DNA of 64,000 nucleotides from Pseudocercospora fijiensis CIRAD86 (GCF_000340215.1 NW_006921537.1:2959685-3023684), one strand, 5' to 3'; positions 1-12,482 are shown, numbered from the stretch's first letter. Notes: generated by a model from the sequence alone, not told the origin. Numbers and translations are program-made.

Positions 1-409
1 TGTATGGAACGTTCTTCTCTCGAGAATCAAGAGGGCTTGCAGCTGAAGGCCTACTTGTCAGTGCGTGTGATGAGTGATTGTTTGTGAGTGGAGTGTCCAG
101 GGAAGCGATGTATCATACAAGCGTCGGGAGCAGCCCCTCGTGCGCGAGTCGCGGGTAACTCAGTCTTGTACACACTTCAGGATCCGGGTGTTTAGGAGTT
201 CCACTCCGCAGCAACATCGCAAACTGTACATCGAGAGATGAACTCAGGATAACAGGATCGCAACCACTATGACCGCCTTCTGGGACGTGCTTCATCTCCC
301 TACAAAGATCGTTACCAAGTTAACCCCCTGTGCCTGCATAATCGACCAGCCCTGCTAGTAGACAATAATTAATGAACATGGATTCGGATACAGCTACCAC
401 GTGTCAAGC
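1..409. other. Unassigned non-RIP sequence left of the first transposon
   Basis: This stretch has ordinary base composition, with CA and TG present, unlike the sequence that starts at 410. Only short open frames occur (a 60-codon frame on the minus strand at 113-295) and none resembles a known family. I see no gene here. It is probably the host DNA into which the MULE at 410 inserted. Confidence 0.4.
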
Positions 410-459
410 ACCCCTCTTACTAAATCAGATTTATATCGCCTTATATCAGATTTACGGAT
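410..459 (+). repeat. Left terminal inverted repeat of MULE
   Basis: It begins ACCCCTCTTAC and pairs with 3823-3872. It keeps two CA dinucleotides that read TA in the other copy, so this end was mutated less. Confidence 0.85.
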
Positions 460-507
460 ATTACCGGTTCCTTACCTAATCCTACTACCTGCGATCGCTA
501 AGTATGC

Positions 508-569
508 GACACGCTAATAATAATATCGCGCGCGCAATGACACGCTAATAATAATATCGCGCGCGCAAT
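508..569. repeat. 31-bp tandem duplication just inside the MULE end
   Basis: Two exact adjacent copies of a 31-bp unit beginning GACACGCTAATAATAAT and ending in a GCGCGCGC run lie at 508-538 and 539-569. They sit 50 bp inside the left inverted repeat. Subterminal repeats are common in DNA transposons as transposase-binding arrays, but that role is an inference here. Confidence 0.8.
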
Positions 570-1699
570 TACATAGTACTATAGCGGTAGGTAAATAGAT
601 TCTAAGCCGATTCTAGTAGTAAGAAGTAAATATAGACCTAGGAATAGATTAAATACTATAGTAGATTATATAAATAGCAACTAATTATAATATTAGTAAG
701 CTCTACTAGTATTTCGGGCCTACGCAATATAGGAAGGGTCGTAACTAGTAGGCTAGCTATTTGCTAGTAAGTAATTATAGAATACCCCTTTACCGTAGTA
801 GCTCTAAGGGTTAGGTAGCTGTCCGCTAAGCCTTCTATAGATATAGTAGTAACTATAGACCTTACTGCCCTAGACCTAGCTATAGTAGAAGTGCTAGTTT
901 ACTATATACTACTAGCTCGAAGTAAAGTATTACTATTATTATTAATTGCTTAGTAGCGGTATCTATTAGCTTCCTATCGGTAGTAGTAGCGGAAGTATAG
1001 ATCTAGGTAGTAGTAGCGGAAGTATAGATCTAGGTAGTAGTAGTAGCGGCGGCTACTAAGGAGGCTACTACTAGACAGGTGTTTCTAACGGTATAGGTAG
1101 ACCTATAGAAGCCGGAGCCGTAGATAAAGGTCTAGCGGCTTCTATAGACCGTAGCGGCTTCTATAGATAAGGAAAGTCCTCGCTATAGCACTTAGTAGTG
1201 TAGCTACCCTTATTCTTACAGCCGCAATTGCCTTAGCAGGTTGTCTTATAGCGGCACCTCTTCCTTCTAGAAGCCTATAATCTTAGTAGTGCTATTAGAG
1301 GTGCTATACGGCTAGGCTCGGTATTGCGAATAGCCTCTTACTAGTTAATAATCGTTAGTATCTTATAACTAGGTAGTAGAGTAGCTCTATTGCTAGGGTC
1401 TATACGTTTAGGTCTAGTTGCCTGCCTTCTCGTACCGCCGAGACTGTTGCTATTGCGTACCTTCTTACTTACCTTCTCGAGTCGCTTCTATCGTCGTTTA
1501 AGAGGGTTAAGCTTGCGGTCTTCGGACTCTTCTATAGCTATAGAAGTGCCCCCTAGTATAAACTAGTGCTTATTAAATAGGCGTATCTATAGAACGTAAC
1601 GACCCTTACTAGTAAGAAGAGGTCGCTACTAGTAGCGGTAAGGTACGCTATAGACCTTCCGGAAGCGACCTAAGTATAGCTTCGGTTAGAAATTTCAAA

Positions 1700-3400
1700 T
1701 TAACGTCTTCCTTTATCTTCTAAAGCTCGGCCGTAGCGAGGTTACGTTATTACTCTGCTAGCTTAAGACCGTATATAGATACAAGGCGGACAACCTTGTT
1801 ATAATAATCGCTATTAATATAGCGAGAATAGCCTATATTAGTCTCCTTGCCTAGCCTAGCAATATAACGGTTAATCTAGTAATTAAAATAGCCGTCGAGT
1901 CGGTCTAAGAACGTTAAGATATCGTTCTTTAAGGTAGTAAGGAAGGACTTTAGTAACGCGTAGACGCTCTTAACTAGTAAGGTTATTGTATTACTAAAGT
2001 AGCGAGTCTTGTCTATCTAGTATTTAATACACTTCTTCTTATACGGCTACTATTAATCGTCGAGATAATCGGCTATAATATACCACTTGTCGGCGTTAAC
2101 TAAGTATAGGTCTTCTTATTTAAGTGCTTCCGGAATAGGCTCGCCTTTGCCGAGTAAGATAATAACGCCTTTATAGTACTCAAATTAGTCCTTAGTCTCG
2201 GCTTCTATAGCCTTGTCGAAGACCTTTATAAAGAACTCGGTCTTAGTAGTCGGCTCTAGTCGCTTAGTAGACTAGTTTATATAGGTACTAATGTAATACT
2301 TAGCATTAGTAAGAACAGCGCTTCTTATATACTAGCGACAGTATATGCTTAGAAGCTTAGGAAATATACGCTATATAGCGTTAATAAGGGCTCTATCTCG
2401 GTCGTATAGGAAGACTCGCATTTCCGAGCAGTTATAGTCTTTAAACAGCTTCTTAAGGCACTTTAGTGCTATTATATAGTTGCCTTGCTTCTGCCTATTT
2501 ATTAGCATTATTGCTAGAGGCATAACCTAGTTAAACTAGTTTAACTAGGCTATTACAAATAGTAGCAAATCGTAGTCGTTTGTCTTATAGGTATAGTCTC
2601 TAAGTAGGACGTTAGGACTATACTTATAGTACTTAATTATCTTCGGATAAGCGAAGAATATCTACTTAAGGCGCGAGTCGTCGTCGCTATTATCTTCCGC
2701 TTCGTTACTATTGTCCTTAGGCTCCGGCTCTAATCTAGTAAATTTAGCTAATTCTTCCGTAGTAAAGTCGAAGTTAGACTTAAACTAGTAACCTTAATCT
2801 TTAAGCTGTTATAACGACCTCTCGATAGCCGTCTTGCTATCTAATTTAATGCATTTAGCCTTGCTCTAGGCATTCGATATATTAGTCGCTAATAGTAGAA
2901 CGAAATAAGGGTCGTCGCTATTATAGAAGGTCGCTTTTGCCTACGCTCGAATAGCCTTAATAATAAGACCGCCCTTAGCTCTTAAACTAACTATAAACTT
3001 TACTAACTTCGAGTAATAGCAACGCCGGCAGTAGTTAGCGAGGCAGATTAGCGCTAAGGCAGGATAATTATAGTCTTCTTTATTCTACTATAGAGTCTAC
3101 GAGCTAGTCGGCTTATTATAATTATTAGCGAAGGCCTAGCAATTGAACCTATAACCTGTCTTCTTCGTTCGAGCGCCCTTCCGCCTTATCTTACTAGTAG
3201 TAATATACGCCTTCTTCGCTTCTTCCGCCTACGCTAGCATCTTCTTAGTGCTATATTTAGCGCACCTAAAGAAGAGATATACTACTTTATTATTCGCCTT
3301 CTAATAGCCGGTCTTATTTAGCTTAAACCTATGCTCTAAACTAAAGACCTATATATATTCTTCTAGCTTCTCGAAGGACTTAAACGACTAACTCTACGGC
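1700..3400 (-). pseudogene. MULE transposase relic (FAR1/Hop class)
   Basis: The minus-strand frame holds an ordered set of MULE landmarks between about 2,680 and 1,950. A segment ending in FFAYPKII precedes the first catalytic-Asp motif D-Y-T-Y-K-T-N. It is followed by DRDRALINAI and the C-R-W-H-I motif, whose Trp and His codons now read TAG and TAT. The reading frame is otherwise collinear, without obvious frameshifts, and is interrupted by many TAG/TAA and no TGA codons. That points to RIP as the main cause of death. The N-terminal zinc-binding region toward 3,300 is too altered to delimit. Confidence 0.65.
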
Positions 3401-3822
3401 GCCGCTATGCGGTTAAACTGCTCTAGTATAGGCACTAAATTATCGTCCGAGTCGCTCTAATAATCGCTATCTCTACTACCTTCGTTTCCGCCGCCCTTAT
3501 CTCCCTTATTTCCGCCGCCCTTACCTTCCTCGTTTCTACTACCTTCGCTTCTACTACCCTCGAATTCCGGCGACAAGAGCGGCGATAATAGCGGCGATAA
3601 TAAGGACGGCGGCGGCGGTAGACTAGGGTCTAGACTAGCGAGAAGGTCTCTTATAAACTCGTCGTCGGTTTAAGCTATTAGCGCTATATAATAGGGGCGA
3701 TAGTAAGGTAGTCTATACGTTATATTCTATAGGCAATATTCTATAGTTCGAATAAGAGCAACGCGACGCGACAATTACTAATAACTAACTAAGAAACGCG
3801 GCGCCTAGCTGCTTACGGCAGA

Positions 3823-3872
3823 ATCCGTAAATCTAATATAAGGCGATATAAATCTAATTTAGTAAGAGGGGT
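3823..3872 (-). repeat. Right terminal inverted repeat of MULE
   Basis: Reverse complement of 410-459 with two RIP-type differences. The repeat ends ...GTAAGAGGGGT. Confidence 0.85.
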
Positions 3873-4724
3873 TAAGTACGCCGGATCGAGAACTATACTA
3901 GGGATACTTGCGACTTTGTAATAGCGCAAAGACAAGTATTATTAGAACGGGGAAATAAAGCGCATTTCGTTATAGGTACTAAGGTACGCCTATATTATCG
4001 GCAGATCTCTAAAGCAGTATACAAGCTAAGAGCAATACTAACAACTTTATAAGAGACTTGTAGCTTCTGCTTTTAATAAGGCAAACACTCTATTCGTAGA
4101 TTATAACGGAAAGCCTCGAAATTCTCCTCTAACTAGGCGGACTAGCTTCGCGCCGAAACCTTCTCTATCTAATACTATCCTAGATCCTTCTACGCCTACC
4201 GACTATCCGACTATCTTAAGGTTGCAGTTGAACTAGATATGTCCTACCGCTCGCGGTTACTGTCTGCCGAGATTAGTAGTCGTATCTACCGCATATACAC
4301 ATTTCGCTTCTATCTAGGCTATAACCTAAGGTTGTATATTTATCTTAATAATAGACTTACGTAAACTATTACCTATCTTACTCCTAGGATTTATTAACGA
4401 AGAATATACTCCTTAATAGTACTAAGCAATATAGAGAGCTTTGCCGTTAGCCTATTTAACTAGAGATAGTAGTAGGGAAATAAAGCTCCTATAGCTACTA
4501 TAATAGCGGAGCTTTTCGAGAATACTATTTATTATGTTTAGCTCCGAGACTTATTCGTATAGCAATTCTATAAGAATTTATTAAAGCTAATACTACTAAT
4601 CTAATATTCGAAGATCCTAGAGAAAAAAAAAGATATGTCTCTTTAGTAATAGTAATATAATATGTGCTTGTAGGCGGCTCCGCGTACCTATAAAGTGCGA
4701 GCGAAGCTTCCGCCTTATATACCC
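3873..4724. other. RIP-mutated DNA of unknown origin
   Basis: TA-rich and CA/TG-poor. A plus-strand frame near 4,080-4,400 gives a fairly long protein-like stretch (around K-A-N-T-L-F-V-D-Y-N-G-K-P) broken by TAG and TAA, so this is probably a decayed repeat gene. I cannot assign a family. Confidence 0.35.
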
Positions 4725-4956
4725 TTGTAGGTCGCTAGTCGTTGTAGGTCGCTAGTCGTTATAGGTCGCTAGTCGTTATAGGTCGCTAGTCGTAATCGCT
4801 GCAGGTCGCAGATCGCTAGTCGTTATAGGTCGCTAGTCGTTATAGGTCGCTAGTTGTTATAGGTCGCTAGTCGTAGTCGTTGCAGGTCGCTAGTCGTAGT
4901 CGTTGTAGGTCGCTAGTCGTAGTCGTTGTAGGTCGCTAGTCGTAGTCGTTGTAGGT
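4725..4956. repeat. Minisatellite, 17-bp and 23-bp units
   Basis: About a dozen tandem copies of GTAGGTCGCTAGTCGTT and its TA-containing variant occur here. They mix with a longer form in which GTCGTA is added before the unit. Some units carry ATAGG instead of GTAGG. The array is bounded by RIP-mutated DNA and has no coding frame I recognise. Confidence 0.85.
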
Positions 4957-5755
4957 TTTGTTATAGTTAGCATTAGGTACGTGATTTTCCGGAGGCTTAG
5001 TTCTGCCGTGCCGTCCTAGCAGTGCTAGTACTAGTCTTTTTACGGGCGCAATACTAGCCTTTTAACGGACGGAATGCTAGCCTTAGGCGCGTGCTGCTAG
5101 TTATTGTCGCGCTTTAAAGGAAGTAACGTAAAAGGAAGGTACGTAATATGCCCGGAAGCTAGGTTCCTCCGTCCTACTAGTTCGTATAGAAAGCAGCCAA
5201 TCAGAGCTTTAGCTTTCTGAAATCCGGGGAGTTACGTAGTGATTTCTTAGGGGATTCGGCTACTGTAGTACCCTTGTTATTATAAGGCGAGCTTCGCTCG
5301 CAATTATAACTAATATTACTATATTCTACGCTATAAGCGAATACTAAAGTTCTTATATAAATTATAAGCTAGAACCTAGACTAGAACCTAAGTATATCTC
5401 CGACGGCTACTCTAAAATTCTATAGCGCCTATCTATTTACTAGAATATATAGTAAATCGAGGTAAACTCTAGGAGATTTGTTTATACTCCGGAACTATAG
5501 CTATTAAATACTAAATCTAATTTAATTTAGATTTATATTTTATATTAAATCTAAATCTAAATATAAAGTTAGTAAATATTCGAATATTTAGACTAATTTA
5601 GTACGTTTACTCGCTATAGCTTATCCGAGGAAATACTTATCTTACTATAGGATATATACTACCTCTTAGCTAATCTAAGATATCGCCTAGCTATTTCTAA
5701 AGAAGGCTTACTTAGAAGGTCTTAGATATCGAAGATAGCTAGGTAGTATAGTATA
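4957..5755. other. Mixed-composition DNA between minisatellite and Gypsy
   Basis: The part from about 4,960 to 5,280 keeps some CA/TG and is only lightly mutated. From 5,290 the sequence is TA-rich again. No gene or repeat family is recognised. It is one side of the site into which the Gypsy element inserted; 12,483 onward is the other side. Confidence 0.35.
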
Positions 5756-5760
5756 TATAG

Positions 5761-6453
5761 TGTTATAGTAGCTGCCTAGAAAGCACCGACAAGTCCTACA
5801 AGCTAGCCGCTATGCTATAAAGTAATATCGGATTTGAGTTGCCTTAGCAGTAGGGGCCCCTAGCGAAGCAGGTCGCCTAGTTAGCCTAGGTCGCCTAGTA
5901 CGCCTAGTACGCCTAGTACGCCTAGTACGCCTAGTACGCCTAGTACGCCTAGTACGCCTAGGTCGCCTACTTAGCCGTATAACGTAACATCTTAGGGACT
6001 CCCGCGGAGGCCGTATATAGTAGAACAACACGTTATATATTAATACACGAACGACGGGACTGTACTAAACTACGCGCACGTATATACGGACGACAGTAAG
6101 CGAGATATATAGAGTCGTAGGACAGATCCGAGTAGTAGGAAGGAACCGGAAGGCAGGGAAGAGCTAGGAGAAACATGTTTACTTAAGAGCGGTTAAACGA
6201 GTTCGTATACGCGCGCTACGCTAGTTGGCTAGGAGACAAAGGCGCTACGAGACAGCGGGCAAGTAAGACATGCGTGCTTACGCTTACGCGTCGGACGCGC
6301 TAGACGGCCGCAGGGCGGAATACTAAGGAAGGGGCTCTCCCTCTAAGGCACCCTTCTTCCTTTTACAGATAGTAGCTATATTGATTTAGTGCTCCCTTTA
6401 GTTTAGTTCAAAGTTTCGTACACATTCTTACTGCTTAGCTACTAACCCTTATA
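5761..6453 (+). repeat. Left LTR of Gypsy element
   Basis: Starts TGTTATAGTAGC and ends CCTTATA, a TG...CA LTR whose final CA has become TA. It contains seven copies of the 9-mer TACGCCTAG (about 5,899-5,961). It lacks 17 bp near 6,364 that the right LTR has. An open minus-strand frame across the 9-mers encodes an Arg-Arg-Thr repeat but has no other support as a gene. Confidence 0.9.
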
Positions 6454-6539
6454 TTACGAACTGCCTTAAAAAACGCCTCTATTAAGATAGACACGCCCGA
6501 CGAATAGATTCAAAATACAAGACCTAACGACGTACCCGA

Positions 6540-7420
6540 TTTTTTAAGCTTAGTATAGAATAAAATCCCCGCTACGCGCGAACAGCTAGATTACGCCTAC
6601 GCTACCGACCCGGAACTGCTCGTTAACCTACTTAAGGCTTACAAAGATGCTACTCGTTTCCTCTCGGTCTCCCGTACTAGCCTTAGTACGGCTCTTAGCG
6701 ACGCGAATGCTTCTATCGCGGAAAAAGAAGACGAGGTAGGCCGCCTCTAGTCGTAGCTCGCCTCTGCTCGCCTAGGCGCCGCGGTACCCGCTTCTTACCC
6801 ATTTATACCTACTTCGAATAAGAGTAAGAAGCTAAGCGACCCCGAACGCTTTACCGGCAAGCGTAAAGTGTACGAAGAATTTAAGACACAGGTTAAGATC
6901 CGCTTTCTCGCTAACGCCGACTACTATCCGACTAAAGCTTCAAAGACCGGATTTATATTTTCTTTACTCGGTAGCTCCGCCCTCGATTCCTACCGTAGCC
7001 TCTTAGAAAATATAGAAACAACTATAACGGCTACTATCTAGAAGGCCCTCGACGCTAGTTTCGGCGACCCCGATTGTAAGCAAACTGCGCGCCTAAACTT
7101 AGATAAACTTAAGCAAGTAAACAAAACCTACTAAGAGTACTATACCGCCTTCTAATACGAGATTAGGTACGCCGAATACCCCCCGGACGTCGCTAAGTAG
7201 ATCTTAGTGCGCGGCCTTAGCGAAGAAATGATACTACAAGTCCGCGATAAGGATACGGAGAATCTAAACATTACCGAACTGTACGCCTTACTTACGCGTA
7301 TCGACAATACGACTCGAAACTTCGCGAAAATTATCGCTAACCGCGGAGGCGCCCGTACGAATGCCGGTCGCTTTACGTCGCCGTTCGCTACGCTACCGTT
7401 AAAGTTACAGATAGCTTAGA
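6540..7420 (+). pseudogene. Gypsy gag (capsid-like) relic
   Basis: Long coding-like stretch starting soon after the left LTR. A collinear frame includes a segment around SDPERFTGKRKVYEEF and another around LVRGLSEEMILQVRDKDTE. The position, length and spacing fit the capsid domain of fungal Ty3/Gypsy Gag. Internal TAG codons fall at expected Gln or Trp sites. Beyond 7,420 the frame passes into a protease and linker region that I cannot delimit. Confidence 0.6.
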
Positions 7421-8279
7421 CGCCGGCTTTAGCACTAGCTCCGGCTATAGCCCTAATACCGCTAGGCGCCTAGCCTGCCGCCGATCCGATAGATTTAAGC
7501 GCTACCTCGCTCGGCGCCCGTCTACGCGCGCCCCTAGTAAATAGCAAGCTTTCGGAAGAAGAGAAGTAGCGTCGCCGTACGGTAGGAGAATGCATCTACT
7601 ACGGAGTAAAAGGATATATTGCTCGCCTCTACCCGTCTCTCGTCGGCCGGCTAAATACGCTAACGACATAGCGAGTCGCCGCCGCGAATGTTACGACTCT
7701 AGATACGCCTTTACCGGCTAGCGCTACTCCGAGCGGCTAGGGAAAAGCTTAAACCTTATATATAGTCGCTTGTAAGGTTTATTCGTTCTAAAACTAAGAG
7801 TATCTGCTGCTACCTTCCCTTTCTCTAGCTCGGCTATAGAGAAAGAGTTGGTCTGCTAGCCTTTCGTAGTAGAAACGTTAATAGGAAACTAAAAGAAATT
7901 ATTGAAAACTGTAGCTCTTATTAACAACGGCGCAACCGGCTACTCGTTTATAGATTACGACTATACGAGAGAGCTCGGCTTAACGTTCTAAGACCTTACG
8001 TACGCTCGGGAGTTAGAAATGTTTAACGGTACGACCGCGGCCGCCGGCAAGGTAACCTAGATCTGCTACTTATCTATTACTATCGGCCCGTATACCGAAT
8101 ATATTATGTTTTTCCTTACGAAACTCCCGAAGACTTATCCCGTTATTCTTAGTCTTCCTTAGCTTAAAAAGTATAACCCGGTTATCGACTAGGCCTCCGA
8201 ATTTCTGTCCTTTACGAGTAAGTATTGCGCTAAGTACTGCTTTAACGAATCTAGTTCTACCTCCGATACTCCCCGAGAT

Positions 8280-11200
8280 CGTACCGTATTCGCTATTAGC
8301 GCGGCTGCCTTCTCGCGTCTTGCCTACGATAAACGCACTTAGATCTTCGCTATAATAATATAGGATATCGAGAAGGCTATCCGAAAGTTCGACGAAGAAC
8401 TAACGGATCTAAGAACGAAACTACCGAAGGAGCATTAGTACCGACTCTACTAGTTTTCGAAGAAGAACGCCGACATTCTGCTACCGTACCGGCTAGGTAT
8501 CGACTACAAAATCGAGCTAATCGACGGTAAGCCGCCGCCGTACGGCCCTCTCTACTCGATATCTCGAGATAAGCTCTTTGTACTAAAAAAATACCTCGAA
8601 GATAACCTATAAAAGGACTTTATCCGCCCTAGTTCCTCCGAAGTAGCCGCACTAGTTATATTTGCCTAGAAACCCGGCGGAGGTCTCCGTTTCTACGTAG
8701 ACTACCGGGGCCTTAACGCGTTAACGAAAAAGAACCGCTACCTAATCCCTCTCGTAAACGAAACGCTCGAACGCCTTTCGAAGGCTCGCTAGTTTACTAA
8801 GCTCGACGTAATCGCCGCCTTTAACGCGATCCGTATTGCCGAGGGAGACGAATAGTTAATAGCCTTCCGAACCCGTTACGGCCTTTTTAAATACCTAGTC
8901 TTGCCGTTCGGGCTCTGCAACGGACCTAGCACGTTCTAATTATACATTAACGATACGCTTAAAGAATTCCTAGACGCCTTCGTCTCGGCGTATATAGACG
9001 ATATCCTAATTTATAGCAAAACGAAAGCGGAATACTACGAATATATCGAAAAGGTACTTAAGAAACTCGTAGAAGCTAGACTATATATCGATATCGATAA
9101 GTGCGAATTCTATAAGTAAGAGGTGAAATTCCTCGGCCTTATTATCTCTTTAGAAGGTATTCGAATAGATCCCGGTAAGATCGAAGCCGTTCTAAACTAG
9201 GGAGTGCTACGAAACGTAAAAGAAGTTTAGGGCTTCCTCGGTTTTGCTAACTTCTACCGGAGATTTATACGGAATTTTAGCGGAATCGCCCGTCTACTTA
9301 CGGCACTTACGTAGAAAGACGTTAAATTTGAATAGTTACCGGCCTGTTAAGAAGCCTTCGACTAGTTACGGTAAAGTTTTACGACCGCACCGATCCTATA
9401 GTACTTCGACTTCGATAAAGAAACGCGCCTAGAAACCGATGCTTCCGACGGTACAACTAGCGCCGTTCTCCTTTAACGAACGACCCCGGAAGATACGTAG
9501 CTGCCTATAGCCTACCTCTCTAAGAAAATGTCCTCCGCGGAATATAATTACGACATCTACGATAAGGAGCTCCTCGCAATCGTTAAGGCTTTCGAAGAAT
9601 AGCGTCCGGAACTCGAAGGTTCTAAGTTACCGATCTAGGTTAGCTCGGATTATAAGAACCTTATCTACTTTCTTAAGAGTAAAATCCTTAGCCGTAGGTA
9701 GGTACGCTAGAGTAAGTTTCTTTCCCGGTTTAACTTCGTTATTTAGTATACGCCCGGCAAAGCAAACTTATAGGCCGACGCACTTACGAGGCGCAACGGA
9801 GACTCGCCTTTAGATCGAGGTCCGTAGCGTAAAGAACAGTCTATCCTTAAGGAGCATAACCTTAGCTAGGAACTATACGAGCTCCTCGGAGACGACTTTA
9901 CCGGCCTAGAGCCTCTCGTAGCATCCTTTATACTAATAGCCGCTCCTGCCTTTCTTAGAGACGACGATAGCTCGGACGACGAAGACACGAGTTTAGAAAG
10001 CTTAGATAGCGACTAGGAAAGCGAAGAGGAAGTATAGGACCTCCTCGAACCTACCTAGCTCGAATAGCAGCTTACGACAGTATACGCCGAAGACGCTTTT
10101 ACTAAAGGTCTAATTTAAGCTTTATAGAACGAGGAGCGGTTATACGAGAATGTTTCTCTCTCGGAGTACGAGCTCCGTAGAACTCTACCGCGAGTATCCC
10201 GTATAACATTTAGAAATGCCCTCTACGTCCCGGATTTCGAAGATTTACGCGACTAGATTATGCGTTCCGCTTACAACCCTCTCGGAATAGCACATCCCGG
10301 TCGAGCCAAGATGTTATCTTAGCTCCGGAAGTAGTACTACTAGCCTAATCTATACTAGGATATCGACCGATTCGTTAAGAACTACGTAGTATACCGCAGA
10401 GCGAAAGCAGATACGCGTAAGCCGCAAGGGCTACTAAAACCTCTTAAAGTCCCTCTACGACTATAGTAATACATTTTAATAGATTTTATTATAGGCCTAC
10501 CGAAAGGATCCGACTTTAACGGCCTCTAGTTTTAAAATATGCTAGTCGTAGTTTGCCGCCTTACGAAACGTAAGAAGGTATTGAATGCCCGCAGCCTAAC
10601 CGCAAAGAATACGGCTTAGGTCTTCTACCGGGACGTATAGAAAGATATAGGCCTACCTAAATTAATTGTATCTAATCGCGGCCCGAATTTCGTTGCCCGT
10701 TTCTAGAAGCGCCTCTACGAACGATTGAAAATTTAAGCGCGCCTTTTAACGGCTTACTACCCGTAGACCGACGGGTAAACCGAACGCGCTAACGCGCAGA
10801 TCGAGCAAATCATTAGGTGCTTCTACAATTACTACTAAAACGACTAGCTAAGATTAACGCCTTCTATTGAATTTGCTATTAACAATTAGGAGTCGGCTAC
10901 AACTTAGACTACGCCGTTCTACGCCTCTACTAGATTTCACCCTCGAACCGGTATAGAACCGATAGAGATCGAACTAGAGCCCCCGGTAAACGATCCGGAA
11001 AGAGACGCCGATGCCTTCGCTCTTTAAATAGCCTAGACCTACTAAGAGCTCTAGGACGAGATAAGGTATACCTAAGAAGTATACGAGCACTATACTAATT
11101 AGCGCAGACGCGCCGCGCTAGATTACTAGGTCGGAGATTACGTCTACCTCGACTTACGATATATTAGAACTAACCGACCTTCGAAAAAGCTCGACTAGAA

Positions 11201-11420
11201 AAATCTAGGACCCTTCCGAATTGTAAAGAAAATCGGCATACACGTATACGAACTAGATCTCCTAGAAAATCTCAACATTTACCCGGTTAAACACGTTGTT
11301 AACCTAAGAACCGCCGGAGAAATCGCGGACCCCGAAGACATCCCGCTAATACCGGAAGCTACCGAGGCTACCGATTAGGCCGAAGACGAGCCGGAATCTG
11401 CCTTAGGTATAGTACGGGCG
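8280..11420 (+). pseudogene. Gypsy pol relic (RT, RNase H, integrase)
   Basis: The reverse transcriptase shows the fingers segment [16 protein letters not shown], the TKLD-x-x-AFN block and the active-site YIDD motif (about 8,991-9,002). RNase H follows with LETDASDGTTSAVL and a later [12 protein letters not shown] block. The integrase begins near 10,270 with a zinc-binding region in which the expected Cys pair now reads Tyr (NYVVYRRAK). The DDE core includes SNRGPNFVARF and, after it, TERANAQIEQ. The C-terminal part reads GPFRIVKKIGIHVYELDL. Stops are TAG or TAA at Gln/Trp positions; TGA is not seen. This is typical of RIP and incompatible with function. Confidence 0.85.
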
Positions 11421-11758
11421 ATTATCGGATAGAGCTTTAGTAACACAAATTTCGGAAATCTTAACCCTCCCGGGCCGTAGGGAGAGGTATAATAGGAGGG
11501 GTACTTAGACGAGGACACGACCTAGGAACCTCTACGCTATATTATCTTCGCCCGCGAAGCAATCGAGGAATTCCTACGAGACTATACCGACTATACGATA
11601 ATAGAAGGAGCTGTCCCGGAACATTTTCTCCGAGAAGCGTACGAATAGAATTTAGATTAAGGTCTCCGACCCGAACTAGGACAAGAACACTAGCACCTAT
11701 TATATACGGACCTCCTTTAGCGTCGTAGGAACTCCGCGTAGAACGAGGGGGGGGCTAC

Positions 11759-12477
11759 TATTATAGTAGCTGCCTAGAAAGCACCGACAAGTCCTACAAG
11801 CTAGCCGCTATACTATAAAGTAATATTAGATTTGAGTTGCCTTAGTAGTAGGGGCCCCTAGCGAAGTAGGTCGCCTAGTTAGCCTAGGTCGCCTAGTACG
11901 CCTAGTACGCCTAGTACGCCTAGTACGCCTAGTACGCCTAGTACGCCTAGTACGCCTAGTACGCCTAGGTCGCCTACTTAGCTGTATAACGTAATATCTT
12001 AGGGACTCCCGCGGAGGCCGTATATAGCAGAACAACACGTTATATATTAATACACGAACGACGGGACTGCACTAAACTACGCGTACGTATATACGGACGA
12101 TAGCAAGCGAGATATATAGAGTCGTAGGACAGATCCGAGTAGTAGGAAGGAACCGGAAGGCAGGGAAGAGCTAGGAGAAACATATTTGCTTAAGAGCGGT
12201 TAAACGAGTTCGCATACGCGCGCTACGCTAGTTAGCTAGGAGACAAAGGCGCTACGAGACAGCGGGCAAGCAGGATATACGTGCTTACGCTTACGCGTCG
12301 GACGCGCTAGACGGCCGTAGGGCGGAATACTAAGGAAGGGGCTCTCCCTCTAAGGTACCCTTCTTCCTTTCTTCGCAGTTCGTCTTATACAGATAGCAGC
12401 TATATTGATTTAGTGCTCCCTTCAGTTTAGTTCAAAGTTTCGTACACATTCTTACTGCTTAGCTACTAACCCTTATA
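11759..12477 (+). repeat. Right LTR of Gypsy element
   Basis: Begins TATTATAGTAGC, the left start TG having become TA. It carries eight copies of TACGCCTAG (about 11,897-11,968) and the 17 bp absent from the left LTR, which together account exactly for the 26-bp length difference. Other differences seen between the LTRs are mostly CA/TG versus TA. Confidence 0.9.
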
Positions 12478-12482
12478 TATAG

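Larger units (their letters stand above)
410..3872 (-). mobile_element. MULE-type DNA transposon, RIP-inactivated, with 50-bp TIRs
   Basis: The ends are inverted repeats at 410-459 and 3823-3872 that match at 48 of 50 positions. Both mismatches are CA/TG versus TA, as RIP would produce. Read on the minus strand, the interior carries a Mutator-like transposase: a segment reading LRDYTYKTN (first catalytic Asp), then LYDRDRALINAI (second Asp), then a CRW-H-I block now read as CR-stop-Y-I. That matches the FAR1/Hop class of fungal MULEs, in which these motifs come in this order. Stops are TAG or TAA at expected Trp and Gln sites, so no protein can be made. The target duplication is unclear: flanks CAAGC and TAAGT differ only by C/T, but MULEs usually duplicate 8-11 bp. 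Confidence 0.75.
5761..12477 (+). mobile_element. Complete Gypsy LTR retrotransposon, RIP-inactivated
   Basis: Two LTRs (5761-6453 and 11759-12477) enclose a gag-pol interior. The host sequence TATAG occurs directly before the left LTR (5756-5760) and directly after the right one (12478-12482), the expected 5-bp target duplication. A purine tract (GAACGAGGGGGGGG, about 11741-11754) precedes the right LTR. The interior reads, in order on the plus strand, a capsid-like region (about 6,540-7,420), reverse transcriptase, RNase H, a zinc-binding and DDE integrase, and a C-terminal tail. Every domain contains many TAG/TAA codons where Gln or Trp is expected. The element is complete in structure but dead. 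Confidence 0.9.

Noticed and set aside
10..400. Gene fragment at the left window edge
   Set aside because: No frame on either strand resembles a known protein and no exon structure could be built.
5810..6031. Arg-Arg-Thr repeat protein on the minus strand (and its twin at 11826-12038)
   Set aside because: Both frames lie in LTRs and exist only because the 9-bp TACGCCTAG repeat keeps one frame open; repeat number differs between the LTRs.
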